From Anaerocolumna sp. MB42-C2 (GTDB taxonomy: Bacteria > Bacillota > Clostridia > Lachnospirales > Lachnospiraceae), in NCBI RefSeq assembly GCF_030913705.1, contig NZ_CP133190.1, forward strand, positions 4,427,501 through 4,491,500: a stretch of DNA of 64,000 nt, read 5' to 3'. A program made the position numbers and the translations under genes. This document shows, piece after piece, positions 43,337 through 52,988 of the stretch (position 1 is the first letter of the stretch; each line of letters starts with the position of its first letter). The notes under the pieces were generated by a model, which saw only the letters and a list, made by a program, of their open reading frames with translations, was not told the DNA's origin and did not search any database.

Positions 43337-45016
43337 ATGCAGGAAACCATCACAATGATTCAATCAAAGGATGATTATATTACTAAAAATAATAAAAATA
43401 AAAATAGTAAAAATAAAAATGTAGATAAAATGAAGATAACGTTAAAAAGCAGAGATATTTATAAGGCTGCAGCCATAGTTGTTATTATCCTTTTATCTAC
43501 CGTAGGTATTGCAGCTGCAGCAAAATTAAGTATTGGTGATTTATTTAAAGGGTATTTCAGGGAACCGGCTAAGCAGGAAATCAATGATTTGGGTAATCCT
43601 AAGAATAGTCAGGGATCCGGAAAATTAACTACAGTTCCCATGAAAGAGGATAATAAATTTATTGAAGAAGCAAGTGCCATCGTAAGCTCATCGGTAACTG
43701 CTAACGGGTTGAAACTTACCGCAAGAGGTGTGGTTGGTGATAGACATACAATCTATATTGCAGTTGATGTGGAGTCAATCGACGGAAGTGCATTCAATAA
43801 GAATCAGCAAAATGATGTAAAAGATTTATCTTTCAGTAAAGTATGGTTAAAGACGAATGATAATGCACTCGGACAGTATTGTTATGTATCAAGAGTTGAC
43901 GATGGTTCTAAAGCAGGTAAGGCTACCTTTGTACTCCATAATTCCCTTGCTATGAAAGAACGTATTAACCATGTCAGCCTTACCTTTACGAATCTGACAG
44001 ATAAAAATACGGACAATCTGGTTGATATAGGATCATGGAAAAGTTTATTTGATATTATGAATGAGATCGGAGGAGCATCTCGGGATGATTTTAATTATAT
44101 GGGTGCAAGGTATTCCAGTGAAGAGGACAGGTTATGGTATCATAAAACAGAGGATAAATTTCTTAAGGATTTGAATAAGAAAGGCATCAAAAATGTAATA
44201 GATTATGATTCCTACTGGGGGAAAAGAGATGCCTACATGGAAGAAGCTATTATAGGGCGGAGCGGCATTACTCCCAAATACTGTATTAGAAGAACTGAAA
44301 ATCAAACAACATTCAGTACCAAATACCCAAAATTAGCAGTTAGTAATATAGGTATCCGCAATAATCAGCTATGTGTTAGATTTGAATTAAATAAATCTAT
44401 GAATTTTGATAGTTTTAATGATATGGGGATTATCATCGTCAATAAAAGAGACGGCAGAATTATTCCAGGTATGGTAGATGCCAGCCAGCCGGTTAATGGT
44501 AACGACAACAGCCAGGCAGATATGGTGGATGGTAAGATTATATCCTGTGGTGCCCAGTTTAGCGGAATATCAGATAAGGATATGCTAAAAGACTACTATT
44601 TTGCGTTTGGGGCTTATGGTGAGAATACCCTGTATGAGGGTGATTGGAAACTGGATTTCAACCTGGATTATTCGGATACAACCAGGGAATATACAGTATC
44701 TCATAATGTAAATATTAATGGTGAAAACAGAAAATTGAAGAGGATTGCAATCTCTCCGATATCGTTGCAACTGCAATTTAAGACAGTAACCGATTCCGGG
44801 AGTACCGATGCAGGTAAGGAGAGCCTGTTTCAAATAGATAACTCAGCTGCCGCCCCAAATATGATAAAAATCATTATGAAAAATAATACGGAAGTAATAC
44901 TTGAAAACCTGTCATTTGATAAGGATACCCTTAACTCTGTTTTGCCGGCGGTTATCGATTTAAATCAAATTTCAACAATCGAGATTGACAAAACAAAGAT
45001 AAAATTATCTGATTAA
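43337..45016 (+). CDS. DUF4179-type anti-sigma factor, N-terminally shortened
   Basis: 559 residues if restarted at 43337. QETITMIQSKDD then a Lys/Asn-rich low-complexity stretch (about 18-32), one membrane segment (AAAIVVIILLSTVGIAAAA, about 45-65) and a large extracellular DUF4179 region. Such proteins hold the ECF sigma at the membrane through the N-terminus. The upstream amber codon removes about 19 residues of that sigma-binding part, so control may be weakened. No ribosome site is seen for the ATG at 43337; re-initiation is possible. Confidence 0.8.
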   Translation: MQETITMIQSKDDYITKNNKNKNSKNKNVDKMKITLKSRDIYKAAAIVVIILLSTVGIAAAAKLSIGDLFKGYFREPAKQEINDLGNPKNSQGSGKLTTVPMKEDNKFIEEASAIVSSSVTANGLKLTARGVVGDRHTIYIAVDVESIDGSAFNKNQQNDVKDLSFSKVWLKTNDNALGQYCYVSRVDDGSKAGKATFVLHNSLAMKERINHVSLTFTNLTDKNTDNLVDIGSWKSLFDIMNEIGGASRDDFNYMGARYSSEEDRLWYHKTEDKFLKDLNKKGIKNVIDYDSYWGKRDAYMEEAIIGRSGITPKYCIRRTENQTTFSTKYPKLAVSNIGIRNNQLCVRFELNKSMNFDSFNDMGIIIVNKRDGRIIPGMVDASQPVNGNDNSQADMVDGKIISCGAQFSGISDKDMLKDYYFAFGAYGENTLYEGDWKLDFNLDYSDTTREYTVSHNVNINGENRKLKRIAISPISLQLQFKTVTDSGSTDAGKESLFQIDNSAAAPNMIKIIMKNNTEVILENLSFDKDTLNSVLPAVIDLNQISTIEIDKTKIKLSD

Positions 45017-45077
45017 ACGAACATTATAGGAAAACCTGTATATAATATTTATATTGAACATTTATGGAGCTGTAAGT

Positions 45078-46289
45078 ATGAGCAGGCTGGATCCAAAGAA
45101 ACTTACGGTAGAATTCTTGGAAGGTGTAACAGAGACATCGCCAGTTATTCCGAGACGGTATACACTAACCCATTCGGATCTTACGGGAGAATTATTCTTA
45201 AATATAGGACCTGATTTTAACTATGATAAGGTTAACAATAATCGGGATGATGTATTAGGAGAATGGCTTTGGGTGGAAGAAGAAATACGATACTATGTCT
45301 ACTTACATGTGGACGGGCAATTTGGACAGGAAAATGCAGAAATCAGAGACAAAATATTTCGTCGGGAATTACCGCTGGCTTTGGAAGCGATCCGATTTGG
45401 TGACAAGTCTTTTTTTGAACAAGGAATGAATCAGTCTCCAATTATAGTTTACTTTTTATATTCAAATCCGTATTATAATAAAGCAGAAAACTGGGGAACA
45501 TTTGCAGACTATGATATAACCTCCTCCGGTGATAGACTTAAGTCTTATTCAAGGATGGAATATAAGGTTCTGATTGATGAGAAGATAGGTGATGTTACCG
45601 GCGACGGTATACCGGACAAAATATGCCTTTATGGGGATAAATCTCCAAATTCAGATTATATCAGTAATATTACTATAGAAATTAGATATGGGAAGTCGGA
45701 GATGGGGACGGAGATCATAACAGAGGTATCCGGATATAAACCAGCCTTATTTCTTGGAGATTTTACTAAGGATAATGTTAATGATTTTATATTTAGTATA
45801 ATTAACGAAGATGGTGGGTATGAGGCTTTTATTTACTCCTATAAAGAGGAAGAATTTGATCTGATATTTGAAACTTACCGGTATAATACGGAATATCTAT
45901 TTTGGGTTGAATATAACGACTTATATAAGGTAAGTGCTGCAAATGTTATGCTGAATAAAATATTCTACCTGGATATCAGCTATAAAGGTTATGATTACTT
46001 ATCCCGGTATTACAACGAGAAAGGCGAGTTGATTAAACCTATTGCTGGCAAGGCAGGAGCTTTAACCGCTTTAATACCTTTTATTGCAGGTGAGCAGGAG
46101 AAGTATTTTGATTTGCTTGCCCTTCAGCCCATAATCGGAGAGATGGATGATGACATATTAGGATACATAGAAAATCGGATGAGCTGGAACGGTGAACGAT
46201 TTGAAACTGTCAATATATTGACTTTAACACCGGGGGCTGATTTCATCCCAAAGCAAGCTTTGGAATCTGAGAAACGTTATGGTATATAG
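45078..46289 (+). CDS. Staygreen-domain protein fused to VCBS-like domain
   Basis: About 403 residues from MSRLDPKKL, eight bases after GGAG. Residues 4-150 match bacterial staygreen proteins: LTVEFLEGV, IPRRYTLTHSDLTGELFL (His32, Asp34), RDDVLGEW, FRRELPLALEAIRFGD, PIIVYFLYSNPYYN. Plant staygreen is a chlorophyll Mg-dechelatase, and bacterial homologues have been reported to show such activity. Residues about 165-390 resemble a Clostridia VCBS-type domain (IGDVTGDGIPDKICL, LGDFTKDNVNDFIF). No signal peptide. About five residues between GPDFNYD and RDDV are missing relative to typical members. Function unknown. Confidence 0.8.
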   Translation: MSRLDPKKLTVEFLEGVTETSPVIPRRYTLTHSDLTGELFLNIGPDFNYDKVNNNRDDVLGEWLWVEEEIRYYVYLHVDGQFGQENAEIRDKIFRRELPLALEAIRFGDKSFFEQGMNQSPIIVYFLYSNPYYNKAENWGTFADYDITSSGDRLKSYSRMEYKVLIDEKIGDVTGDGIPDKICLYGDKSPNSDYISNITIEIRYGKSEMGTEIITEVSGYKPALFLGDFTKDNVNDFIFSIINEDGGYEAFIYSYKEEEFDLIFETYRYNTEYLFWVEYNDLYKVSAANVMLNKIFYLDISYKGYDYLSRYYNEKGELIKPIAGKAGALTALIPFIAGEQEKYFDLLALQPIIGEMDDDILGYIENRMSWNGERFETVNILTLTPGADFIPKQALESEKRYGI

Positions 46290-46366
46290 AATATATACGA
46301 ATGATTTTGTACGAGTCTTTTCCGGTGAGATTTATTAAGTTTTGAATAAAATGTATAATAATTACA

Positions 46367-46406
46367 AAAAATACCTGTAAACAATTAACTTTTATAGGTA
46401 TTTTTT
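46367..46406 (+). terminator. Intrinsic terminator after staygreen-VCBS gene
   Basis: AAATACCTGTAAA and TTTATAGGTATTT pair across CAATTAAC, followed by TTTAG. The stem is AT-rich but long. Confidence 0.6.
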
Positions 46407-46425
46407 AGTTAACAGCAATATCCAT

Positions 46426-46454
46426 TTGATTTTTAGTTGTTTGTTATGTATAAT
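46426..46454 (+). promoter_or_regulatory. Promoter of the serine operon
   Basis: TTGATT (46426-46431), exact 17-base spacer, TATAAT (46449-46454). Start expected near 46461, giving a leader of about 100 bases before sdaAB. No further leader structure recognised. Confidence 0.6.
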
Positions 46455-46561
46455 AAAATTCCTTTAACAAATAAAGCTTTAATGCAAAATTACAAGGATG
46501 GGATTGATGCATTTCTATGAACTAAAAAGGGTTACTAAAATACTTTAGAAGGAGTCGGATT

Positions 46562-47224
46562 ATGCTGGGGGTTTTCGATATTATAGGTCCAATTATGATT
46601 GGTCCGTCTAGTTCCCATACGGCGGGAGCGGTACGAATAGGGAAGTACACCTATCTGGTATTAGGTGAGTCTCCGGTTAGGGCCAGGATAGGATTTTCCG
46701 GTTCTTTTGCTAAGACTTACCGTGGGCATGGAACGGATAAAGCAATTATAGCCGGTATCCTGGGTATGGATACGGATGATAGCAGGATTTGCAACAGCTT
46801 AGAAATTGCAAAAGGGGAAAGACTTGATTATACCTTTGAAACATTGGAGTTGGATGGGGTACATCCTAATACGGTAGACATCGATCTGGAGGGAGCGAGT
46901 GGAAGAAGAGTTAATGTCAGAGGTTCTTCCGTAGGCGGCGGTAATATTTTGATAAATAAGATTAACGGCGCTGATGTATTAATTTCCGGGAAATCAGCAG
47001 CACTTATTATCACACATCTGGATATGCCCGGCATGGTAGCTAAGGTAAGCAATATTCTGGGTAACAAAGGGATAAATATCAATAAGTTTTCGTTGAGCAG
47101 AGAGGAAAAAGGCGGAATAGCAATTATGACCATAGAAATTGATGGAGGAATTGAACCATCTATTCAGCAAATAATTCAAGATATTCCAAATATCAAGTCT
47201 GTTAGTATTCTAAATGCCATTTAA
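46562..47224 (+). CDS. sdaAB: L-serine ammonia-lyase, iron-sulfur-dependent, beta subunit
   Basis: Protein of 220 residues. GPIMIGPSSSHTAGAVRIG is the conserved start of SdaAB; an ACT domain lies at about 148-218 (ALIITHLDMPGMVAKVSNIL). With SdaAA it forms the [4Fe-4S] enzyme that converts L-serine to pyruvate and ammonia. GAAGGAG precedes the ATG. First gene of a three-gene unit. Confidence 0.95.
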   Translation: MLGVFDIIGPIMIGPSSSHTAGAVRIGKYTYLVLGESPVRARIGFSGSFAKTYRGHGTDKAIIAGILGMDTDDSRICNSLEIAKGERLDYTFETLELDGVHPNTVDIDLEGASGRRVNVRGSSVGGGNILINKINGADVLISGKSAALIITHLDMPGMVAKVSNILGNKGININKFSLSREEKGGIAIMTIEIDGGIEPSIQQIIQDIPNIKSVSILNAI

Positions 47225-47328
47225 GATGACAAATGACTGAAGTAATAATCCACATTCTCACCCAAGTAAATAGAAGATGGATTAGAAAACAGTCCCTTGC
47301 GTCATAATACACCGGAATGGAGGAGTAA

Positions 47329-48201
47329 ATGAAATACGATTCGATATCAGATATATGCAAAAAAGCGGAAGAGGAGAATAGAAAGATTTCAGAGTTAGTA
47401 TTAAAGGATCAGGCAGTTCTGATGGAAAAAAATGAAGATGATTTAAAGCATACCATGAAAACTATGCTGGAAGTAATGCGGAAAAGCACGAAGGAGGGTT
47501 TAGATCCAGATAAACGGTCAACCAGCGGATTATCCGGTGGTGATGCATATAAGATGGAACAGAAAGTTAAAGTGGGACAAACTGTCAGTGGACCGATTAT
47601 AGGTAAAGCACTTGCCAAAGCACTTTCCACTGCTGAGAATAATGCATGTATGGGTAAGATTGTCGCAGCACCAACTGCAGGAAGCTGTGGGATTATTCCC
47701 GCGGTGCTTATGACCATTGCCGAAGAAAGAAAGCTTGATGACGAACAATTAGTTATGGCTATGTTTACAGCATCAGCTGTTGGTATGGTAATAGCTAACA
47801 AGGCCAGTATCTCAGGAGCAGAGGGAGGATGCCAGGCGGAATGTGGATCTGCCAGTGCCATGGCGGCGGCAGCGTTGGTTGAATTATGCGGCGGCACCCC
47901 TGAGATGGTGGAACATGCATGTGCTATTTCACTAAAAAGTGTACTTGGCCTTGTGTGTGATCCTGTGGCAGGTTTAGTGGAGATTCCTTGTATCAAACGA
48001 AATGCTGTGGGAGCTGCGAATGCTTTTGTTGCAGCAGAATTAGCACTGGCGGGAATCGAGAGTAAAATTCCGGTGGATGAGGTCATTCAGGCAATGAAAT
48101 CAGTAGGAGATTGTATAATTCCGGCACTTAAAGAGACAGCAGACGGAGGGCTTGCAGCAACACCGACAGCAAAGAAATATATGAAGCAAATTTTCGGATG
48201 A
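47329..48201 (+). CDS. sdaAA: L-serine ammonia-lyase, iron-sulfur-dependent, alpha subunit
   Basis: Protein of 290 residues. APTAGSCGIIPAVLMT, GGCQAECGSASAMAAAA and CDPVAGLVEIPCIKRN provide the cysteines that hold the cluster. Catalytic half of the split serine dehydratase. GGAGGA precedes the ATG. Between sdaAB and the serine transporter. Confidence 0.95.
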   Translation: MKYDSISDICKKAEEENRKISELVLKDQAVLMEKNEDDLKHTMKTMLEVMRKSTKEGLDPDKRSTSGLSGGDAYKMEQKVKVGQTVSGPIIGKALAKALSTAENNACMGKIVAAPTAGSCGIIPAVLMTIAEERKLDDEQLVMAMFTASAVGMVIANKASISGAEGGCQAECGSASAMAAAALVELCGGTPEMVEHACAISLKSVLGLVCDPVAGLVEIPCIKRNAVGAANAFVAAELALAGIESKIPVDEVIQAMKSVGDCIIPALKETADGGLAATPTAKKYMKQIFG

Positions 48202-48284
48202 TAAAATTATTATTCAGTAAATAATTAATATCTTTTTTAAAGTTGGTAAAAAATAAGACCAACGGTGAATAGAATGGAGGAAAA

Positions 48285-49514
48285 ATGAAATCAATATTTA
48301 AAGCATGGACGAAATTGGGATTGATTCAAAGAATTTTAATAGGTATGGTGCTTGGTCTTATATTAGGGATCACGATGCCACAGTTTACAGCGATTGGTAT
48401 TCTGGGTAATATGTTTGTAGGTGCATTAAAAGCGATTGCACCGATACTGGTATTTGTTCTCGTAATGTCTTCCCTTGCGTCAGCAAAATCAGGAACCGGC
48501 AGTAATATGAAAAGCGTTATCTTACTTTATGGTGTTGGTACATTAGCATCTGCTTTAATAGCAGTTTTAGTAAACAATCTGGTGCCTGTCAGTATAGCAT
48601 TGAGCGCTGAGCTGGAAGTAACAGGAACAGAAGTTACAACCAATATTGCAGAAGTATTAAAAACACTTCTAATGAATTTAGTTACTAACCCGGTATCAGC
48701 TTTGTATAATGCCAATTATATTGGTGTATTGTCATGGGCGGTTATTTTGGGTATTGCACTTAAGAGTACCTCGGACGGAACCAAAAAGACATTATCAGAT
48801 ATAGCTGATGCAGTTTCCCAGGTTGTAAAATGGGTAATCAGCTGTGCACCGTTTGGTATCCTTGGTTTGGTATTTACAACCGTTGCCGAAACAGGTATTG
48901 CAGGATTTGCCACATATGGAAAATTACTGATTGTACTGGTAAGCTGTATGTTAGGTGTTGCACTTATTTTAAATCCGCTGATCGTATTCTTTACTATTAA
49001 GCAGAATCCATATCCGTTAGTATTCAAATGCCTTAGAGAAAGTGCGATTACTGCATTTTTTACAAGAAGTTCGGCAGCGAATATCCCTGTGAATATGGAG
49101 CTGTGCAAATCTCTTGGATTAGATGAGGATACTTATTCCGTAAGTATTCCGCTTGGAGCTACCATTAATATGGCAGGTGCGGCCATTACGATTACGACGA
49201 TGTCTCTGGCAGCGGTACACACCCTTGGTATCTCCGTTGATTTACCGACCATGATAATATTAAGTATATTAGCAAGTGTAGCGGCAGCAGGTACTTCCGG
49301 CGTTGCAGGCGGCTCCCTTATGTTGATTCCACTGGCATGCAGTTTATTTGGAATCTCTAATGATATTGCAATGCAGGTTGTTGGTATTGGATTTATTATC
49401 GGTGTTATTCAGGATTCCTGTGAAACCGCATTAAATTCTTCTACAGATGCATTATTCACAGCTGCAGCAGAGTTTAGATTATGGAAGAAAAACGGAAAAG
49501 CTCTTCCGTTATAG
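48285..49514 (+). CDS. sstT: Serine/threonine:Na+ symporter
   Basis: Protein of 409 residues, dicarboxylate/amino acid:cation symporter family with 8-9 membrane segments. TRSSAANIPVNMELCKSLGL is an SstT signature, and GATINMAGAAITITTMSLA and AAAGTSGVAGGSLMLIPLA are transport core motifs. It supplies serine to the SdaAB/SdaAA enzyme. GGAGGA precedes the ATG. Confidence 0.95.
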   Translation: MKSIFKAWTKLGLIQRILIGMVLGLILGITMPQFTAIGILGNMFVGALKAIAPILVFVLVMSSLASAKSGTGSNMKSVILLYGVGTLASALIAVLVNNLVPVSIALSAELEVTGTEVTTNIAEVLKTLLMNLVTNPVSALYNANYIGVLSWAVILGIALKSTSDGTKKTLSDIADAVSQVVKWVISCAPFGILGLVFTTVAETGIAGFATYGKLLIVLVSCMLGVALILNPLIVFFTIKQNPYPLVFKCLRESAITAFFTRSSAANIPVNMELCKSLGLDEDTYSVSIPLGATINMAGAAITITTMSLAAVHTLGISVDLPTMIILSILASVAAAGTSGVAGGSLMLIPLACSLFGISNDIAMQVVGIGFIIGVIQDSCETALNSSTDALFTAAAEFRLWKKNGKALPL

Positions 49515-49562
49515 TAATTTGATATAATATCTTACAAATAAAGTATTACGGCTCATATACGA

Positions 49563-49594
49563 AAAGCCTGTTGCATTTTTTTGCAGCAGGCTTT
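49563..49594 (+). terminator. Terminator of the serine operon
   Basis: AAAGCCTGTTGCA and TGCAGCAGGCTTT pair around a T-rich loop, ending in CTTTCTG; it directly abuts the family A repeat. Confidence 0.75.
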
Positions 49595-49596
49595 CT

Positions 49597-49757
49597 GTTA
49601 CTGTTCACAGGCAACATCGTGACGTGTTTTTTGTGAGTATATTGTCACAGAAAACCGGAGTATTGCAGCGTAGGAACGCTTTCTCCTCGTTTTGTGTGCT
49701 TCGCGAGGTCTGTTATTGTACACGGAACTGCTTTTTGCAGGGGGAGTGAACAGTAAC
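49597..49757. repeat. Family A intergenic repeat, copy 3 (complete, 161 bp)
   Basis: Perfect 12-bp terminal inverted repeats GTTACTGTTCAC (49597-49608) and GTGAACAGTAAC (49746-49757). Interior as in copy 1, with AACGC/GCG and CTTCGCGAGG segments able to fold. It lies between the serine operon terminator and the BlaI promoter. Confidence 0.8.
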
Positions 49758-49795
49758 GGCTTTTTTTTCAGAGGAAAGTTTCATAATAAATAGCC

Positions 49796-49849
49796 TTGAC
49801 AATCGCAGGCTACAGATGTAAACTAACTATAGAGGTTACATCTGTAGCC
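49796..49849 (+). promoter_or_regulatory. BlaI-type promoter and paired operators
   Basis: TTGACA (49796-49801), 17 bases, TAAACT (49819-49824). GGCTACAGATGTAA (49808-49821) and TTACATCTGTAGCC (49836-49849) are perfect inverse complements, and each includes a TACA-N2-TGTA-type half pair as in BlaI/MecI operators. They flank the -10, fitting autorepression. Confidence 0.75.
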
Positions 49850-49872
49850 TATGATTGGAGGTGACAAACTAT

Positions 49873-50256
49873 ATGAATAAGCTGGCACAGAAGATTTCTG
49901 ATTCTGAACTGGAAGTAATGCGAGTTCTTTGGAGTGCAAAAAAAGCTGTGACATTGGCTGAAATAAGGAAAACACTTTCAGCCGGTTTTGAATGGGAAGA
50001 TTCAACGATTAAGACATTGCTCCGTCGATTATATAGTAAAGGGGTGCTGAAACAGGAGAAGAGAGATGTCTATTATTATACTCCGCTGGTATCGAGAGAA
50101 GAATATGAGGAATATACAACGCAAACATTACTTAACAAGCTATATCAAGGAAATGCTAAAAATTTAATCGCATCGTTAGTTTCAAGTAATAAGCTGTCAC
50201 AAGCGGATATTAAAGAACTAAAAGATATGTTTAAGGTAGGTGATAAGAATGAATGA
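49873..50256 (+). CDS. BlaI/MecI-family repressor
   Basis: About 127 residues from MNKLAQKISDSELEVMRVLW, following GGAGG. Winged helix (TLAEIRKTLS, STIKTLLRRLYSKGVLKQEKR) and C-terminal dimerisation helices. Members are cleaved or released when the partner M56 sensor is activated. Overlaps the M56 gene by 8 bases (ATGAATGA), giving coupling. Confidence 0.93.
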   Translation: MNKLAQKISDSELEVMRVLWSAKKAVTLAEIRKTLSAGFEWEDSTIKTLLRRLYSKGVLKQEKRDVYYYTPLVSREEYEEYTTQTLLNKLYQGNAKNLIASLVSSNKLSQADIKELKDMFKVGDKNE

Positions 50257-52885
50257 TTTTATACTGATTGTATTATCACTTTCAATATCAGGTTCCCTTA
50301 TGGCCCTTTTCTTATTAATCGGTAAACCAATCTTTATGAAACATGTATCAAAAGCAGGTGCATATTATATATGGATTTTAGTATTATTAAGGCTTATATT
50401 ACCATTTTCAGTTGAGCAAAGTTTTATGAATCAATTATTTACCAAGGTATCTGTAAATCCGCATAGTATAAATACGAAAACGATAGACAACAAGGTGGTA
50501 CATAATGATACTGAGAAAATGACACAGTTAAAGGGAACAGAAAAAAGTGTATCCGGTGAAAAACCACAGCATATTATAACAGGGAAAAAAAATCAGGTTA
50601 ATACTGCGGTTAAGAACAAGGGGAATATTTCCGTGCAGAATATCCTTGTGGTTATTTGGCTGACCGGTTCCATTATAACATTGATGTTCTGCGTTGTATC
50701 TTATATTTATTTTAAATTAAAAATAAAAGATACGAATTCGGATCCGGATCAGGAGGATGTTACCGTATTACATAATTTATGCAGCAGTAAGAAGGTAGGG
50801 CTTAAATATAACAGCTATGTCAGTACACCAATGCTTATTGGAATTCTATCACCTTGTATTGTGATACCGGGGTCAGATTATGTTAAGAATGGGAAACAGA
50901 CGGAACTTAAGAATATACTATACCATGAATTGATGCATTATAAACGAAAAGACCTGATTTATAAATGGTTCACTGTAGTTGTTACATCACTGCATTGGTT
51001 CAACCCATTTATGATACCGATTCGGCGTCAGATATCCCGTTCCTGTGAACTGTCCTGTGATGAGGCAGTAATTAAAGATATGAATGCGACACAAAAGCAA
51101 AGTTATGGAGAAACGCTTCTTATTATGGCTGCCGGGAAACGGATGTCTGCAGGGATTCTTGCGACAACCTTATGTGAGGAAAAGAAAGAATTAAAAGAAA
51201 GGTTGATTAGTATTATGAAGTATAGAAAACGAACCTCAGGTATGTTGTTTCTTTCTGTCATTATTGCAGTTTTGCTTACAGGCTGCGGAACTATATTAGG
51301 ATCAGTGGCAGTAAAGGATTCATCAGGTAAGTTTATACAGGGCGAGAGCTCAGATCATGAGACACAAGATATAAAAACGAAAAGAACGGATGAACTTAAA
51401 TGGTATGGAGAAACAAGTCTTATAACAGACGGATTGGTTCTTCCTGATACTATGATTAATAGTGATAAAACTATGAATGATTTTTTGAAGAGCGATAAAA
51501 GAATAGCATTATTGGGTGCCATTACGAAAGAGAACATCTATGTATACGGATTAAAGGAAAATGGCAGCAGCCGTGATGATTTCCTATACAGACTTCATGG
51601 AATCTGCATTAGGCAGGGAAATGAAATTCAAGTATTTGATATTGATTGGGGCATTTATGGAGACATTCCCAAGATACAATATGCAGACTATGACAATGAC
51701 GGGCAGAAAGAACTGGCTATGATTTTAAGAAGTTCGTCAGGGACTGGTTTGTCACTGCTTGATTTACATGTTTTTGAGAAATCAGATAATGGAGGGTGGT
51801 CGGATAATTACTTTAAGGACTGGGCGGACCAACTGAATCAACTGGTAACGTATAAAACAGAGAACGGCTTATTAAAACTTTTCATAAAAGGGGAACAAAT
51901 AGAAGAAGTTGATATATCGGCACTGGAAAAAGAATGGGGAGAAAAATTTAAAGAGATTACCTTTGGTGATAATGTGAAATACTCCTTTGATGAGGGTAAC
52001 ATATATTTACAGGTTCTTCCTAAGGCTATTGTAGGTGAATGGGTAACGCCCCAGGAAATTACAGATTCATTTCTTCAGTTTCAAGTGAACTATCGTGGTA
52101 AATTTGAATTATCGGAAGTACCCGCGGTACAACCCGTTACAGAATCGACTGACTTAATATCCGGTTCAGTTGCAGATACGGCTGATGCGAATAATGAAAT
52201 GGTCGAAAACGTGATAAGTGAGATGGATAATAGTGTTTTTGAAGGGAATATCGGCGCACAGAATATATGTATGGCAATTTATAGAGACGGAGAACAATTA
52301 GCGGCTTCCTATATAACACAAAAGGAAACTGATGGTGAAATTATGCTACAGGGAACCATACAAACCGGTTCAGCTTCTTTTACTCTATATAATGAAGGGC
52401 GTACTATAACTTTTAACGGGAAAATAAAGCCTGATACCTCGGAGGGTGAATTGTTAGAGGGCACCTGTACTTATCCGCAAGAGGATAGAAAAATACAGCT
52501 CCCATTTACCCTTACGTTATCACATACTATCGGTAATACCTATGATAAACGTTATTCCTTTACCACAACAAAAACAGAGGATATTGAAGAATTCGCAAGA
52601 AAGATAAAAGCCTATGTAATGGAAGATAATAAAAAAGGACTTGGGGAACTGATAGAGTATCCAATCAACGTAACGATAAAGGGTTCGAAAATATCAATCC
52701 GTAATAAAGAGGAATTCCAACAGAACTATGATGCTATTATGAATGCAGAAACGAAAGAGAGAATTTCAAATAGCTATACAAAATATATGTTCAGCAATTA
52801 CATGGGTATTATGATAGGAAACGGTGAGATTTGGTTCAATGAGTTTGGAGATAAAGGGCTGCGAATTTATGCAATTAATAATTAA
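50249..52885 (+). CDS. M56-family sensor peptidase (BlaR1/MecR1-like) with novel extracellular region
   Basis: About 878 residues. N-terminal membrane segments, then the M56 peptidase HELMH (residues 226-230) and CELSCDEAVI (zinc ligand region), a last membrane segment near TSGMLFLSVIIAVLLTGC, and about 530 extracellular residues. This region lacks the penicillin-binding domain of BlaR1. It contains a VCBS-like piece (IQYADYDNDGQKELAMI) and a C-terminal domain ending GLRIYAINN. It presumably senses something other than beta-lactams and transmits to the BlaI-type repressor. Confidence 0.88.
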   Translation: MNDFILIVLSLSISGSLMALFLLIGKPIFMKHVSKAGAYYIWILVLLRLILPFSVEQSFMNQLFTKVSVNPHSINTKTIDNKVVHNDTEKMTQLKGTEKSVSGEKPQHIITGKKNQVNTAVKNKGNISVQNILVVIWLTGSIITLMFCVVSYIYFKLKIKDTNSDPDQEDVTVLHNLCSSKKVGLKYNSYVSTPMLIGILSPCIVIPGSDYVKNGKQTELKNILYHELMHYKRKDLIYKWFTVVVTSLHWFNPFMIPIRRQISRSCELSCDEAVIKDMNATQKQSYGETLLIMAAGKRMSAGILATTLCEEKKELKERLISIMKYRKRTSGMLFLSVIIAVLLTGCGTILGSVAVKDSSGKFIQGESSDHETQDIKTKRTDELKWYGETSLITDGLVLPDTMINSDKTMNDFLKSDKRIALLGAITKENIYVYGLKENGSSRDDFLYRLHGICIRQGNEIQVFDIDWGIYGDIPKIQYADYDNDGQKELAMILRSSSGTGLSLLDLHVFEKSDNGGWSDNYFKDWADQLNQLVTYKTENGLLKLFIKGEQIEEVDISALEKEWGEKFKEITFGDNVKYSFDEGNIYLQVLPKAIVGEWVTPQEITDSFLQFQVNYRGKFELSEVPAVQPVTESTDLISGSVADTADANNEMVENVISEMDNSVFEGNIGAQNICMAIYRDGEQLAASYITQKETDGEIMLQGTIQTGSASFTLYNEGRTITFNGKIKPDTSEGELLEGTCTYPQEDRKIQLPFTLTLSHTIGNTYDKRYSFTTTKTEDIEEFARKIKAYVMEDNKKGLGELIEYPINVTIKGSKISIRNKEEFQQNYDAIMNAETKERISNSYTKYMFSNYMGIMIGNGEIWFNEFGDKGLRIYAINN

Positions 52886-52988
52886 TTGTTAACTGAAATA
52901 CCGAAACTCTTTAAAATTTATGGAGAGAGGCTATAATATAGGTAACAGGAAACATAAGTTAAAAACTTATGCTTGCCCTTAGTCTAGA

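Noticed and set aside
47409..48086. Long minus-strand frame opposite sdaAA
   Set aside because: sdaAA has full family conservation on the plus strand; the antisense frame reflects codon bias.
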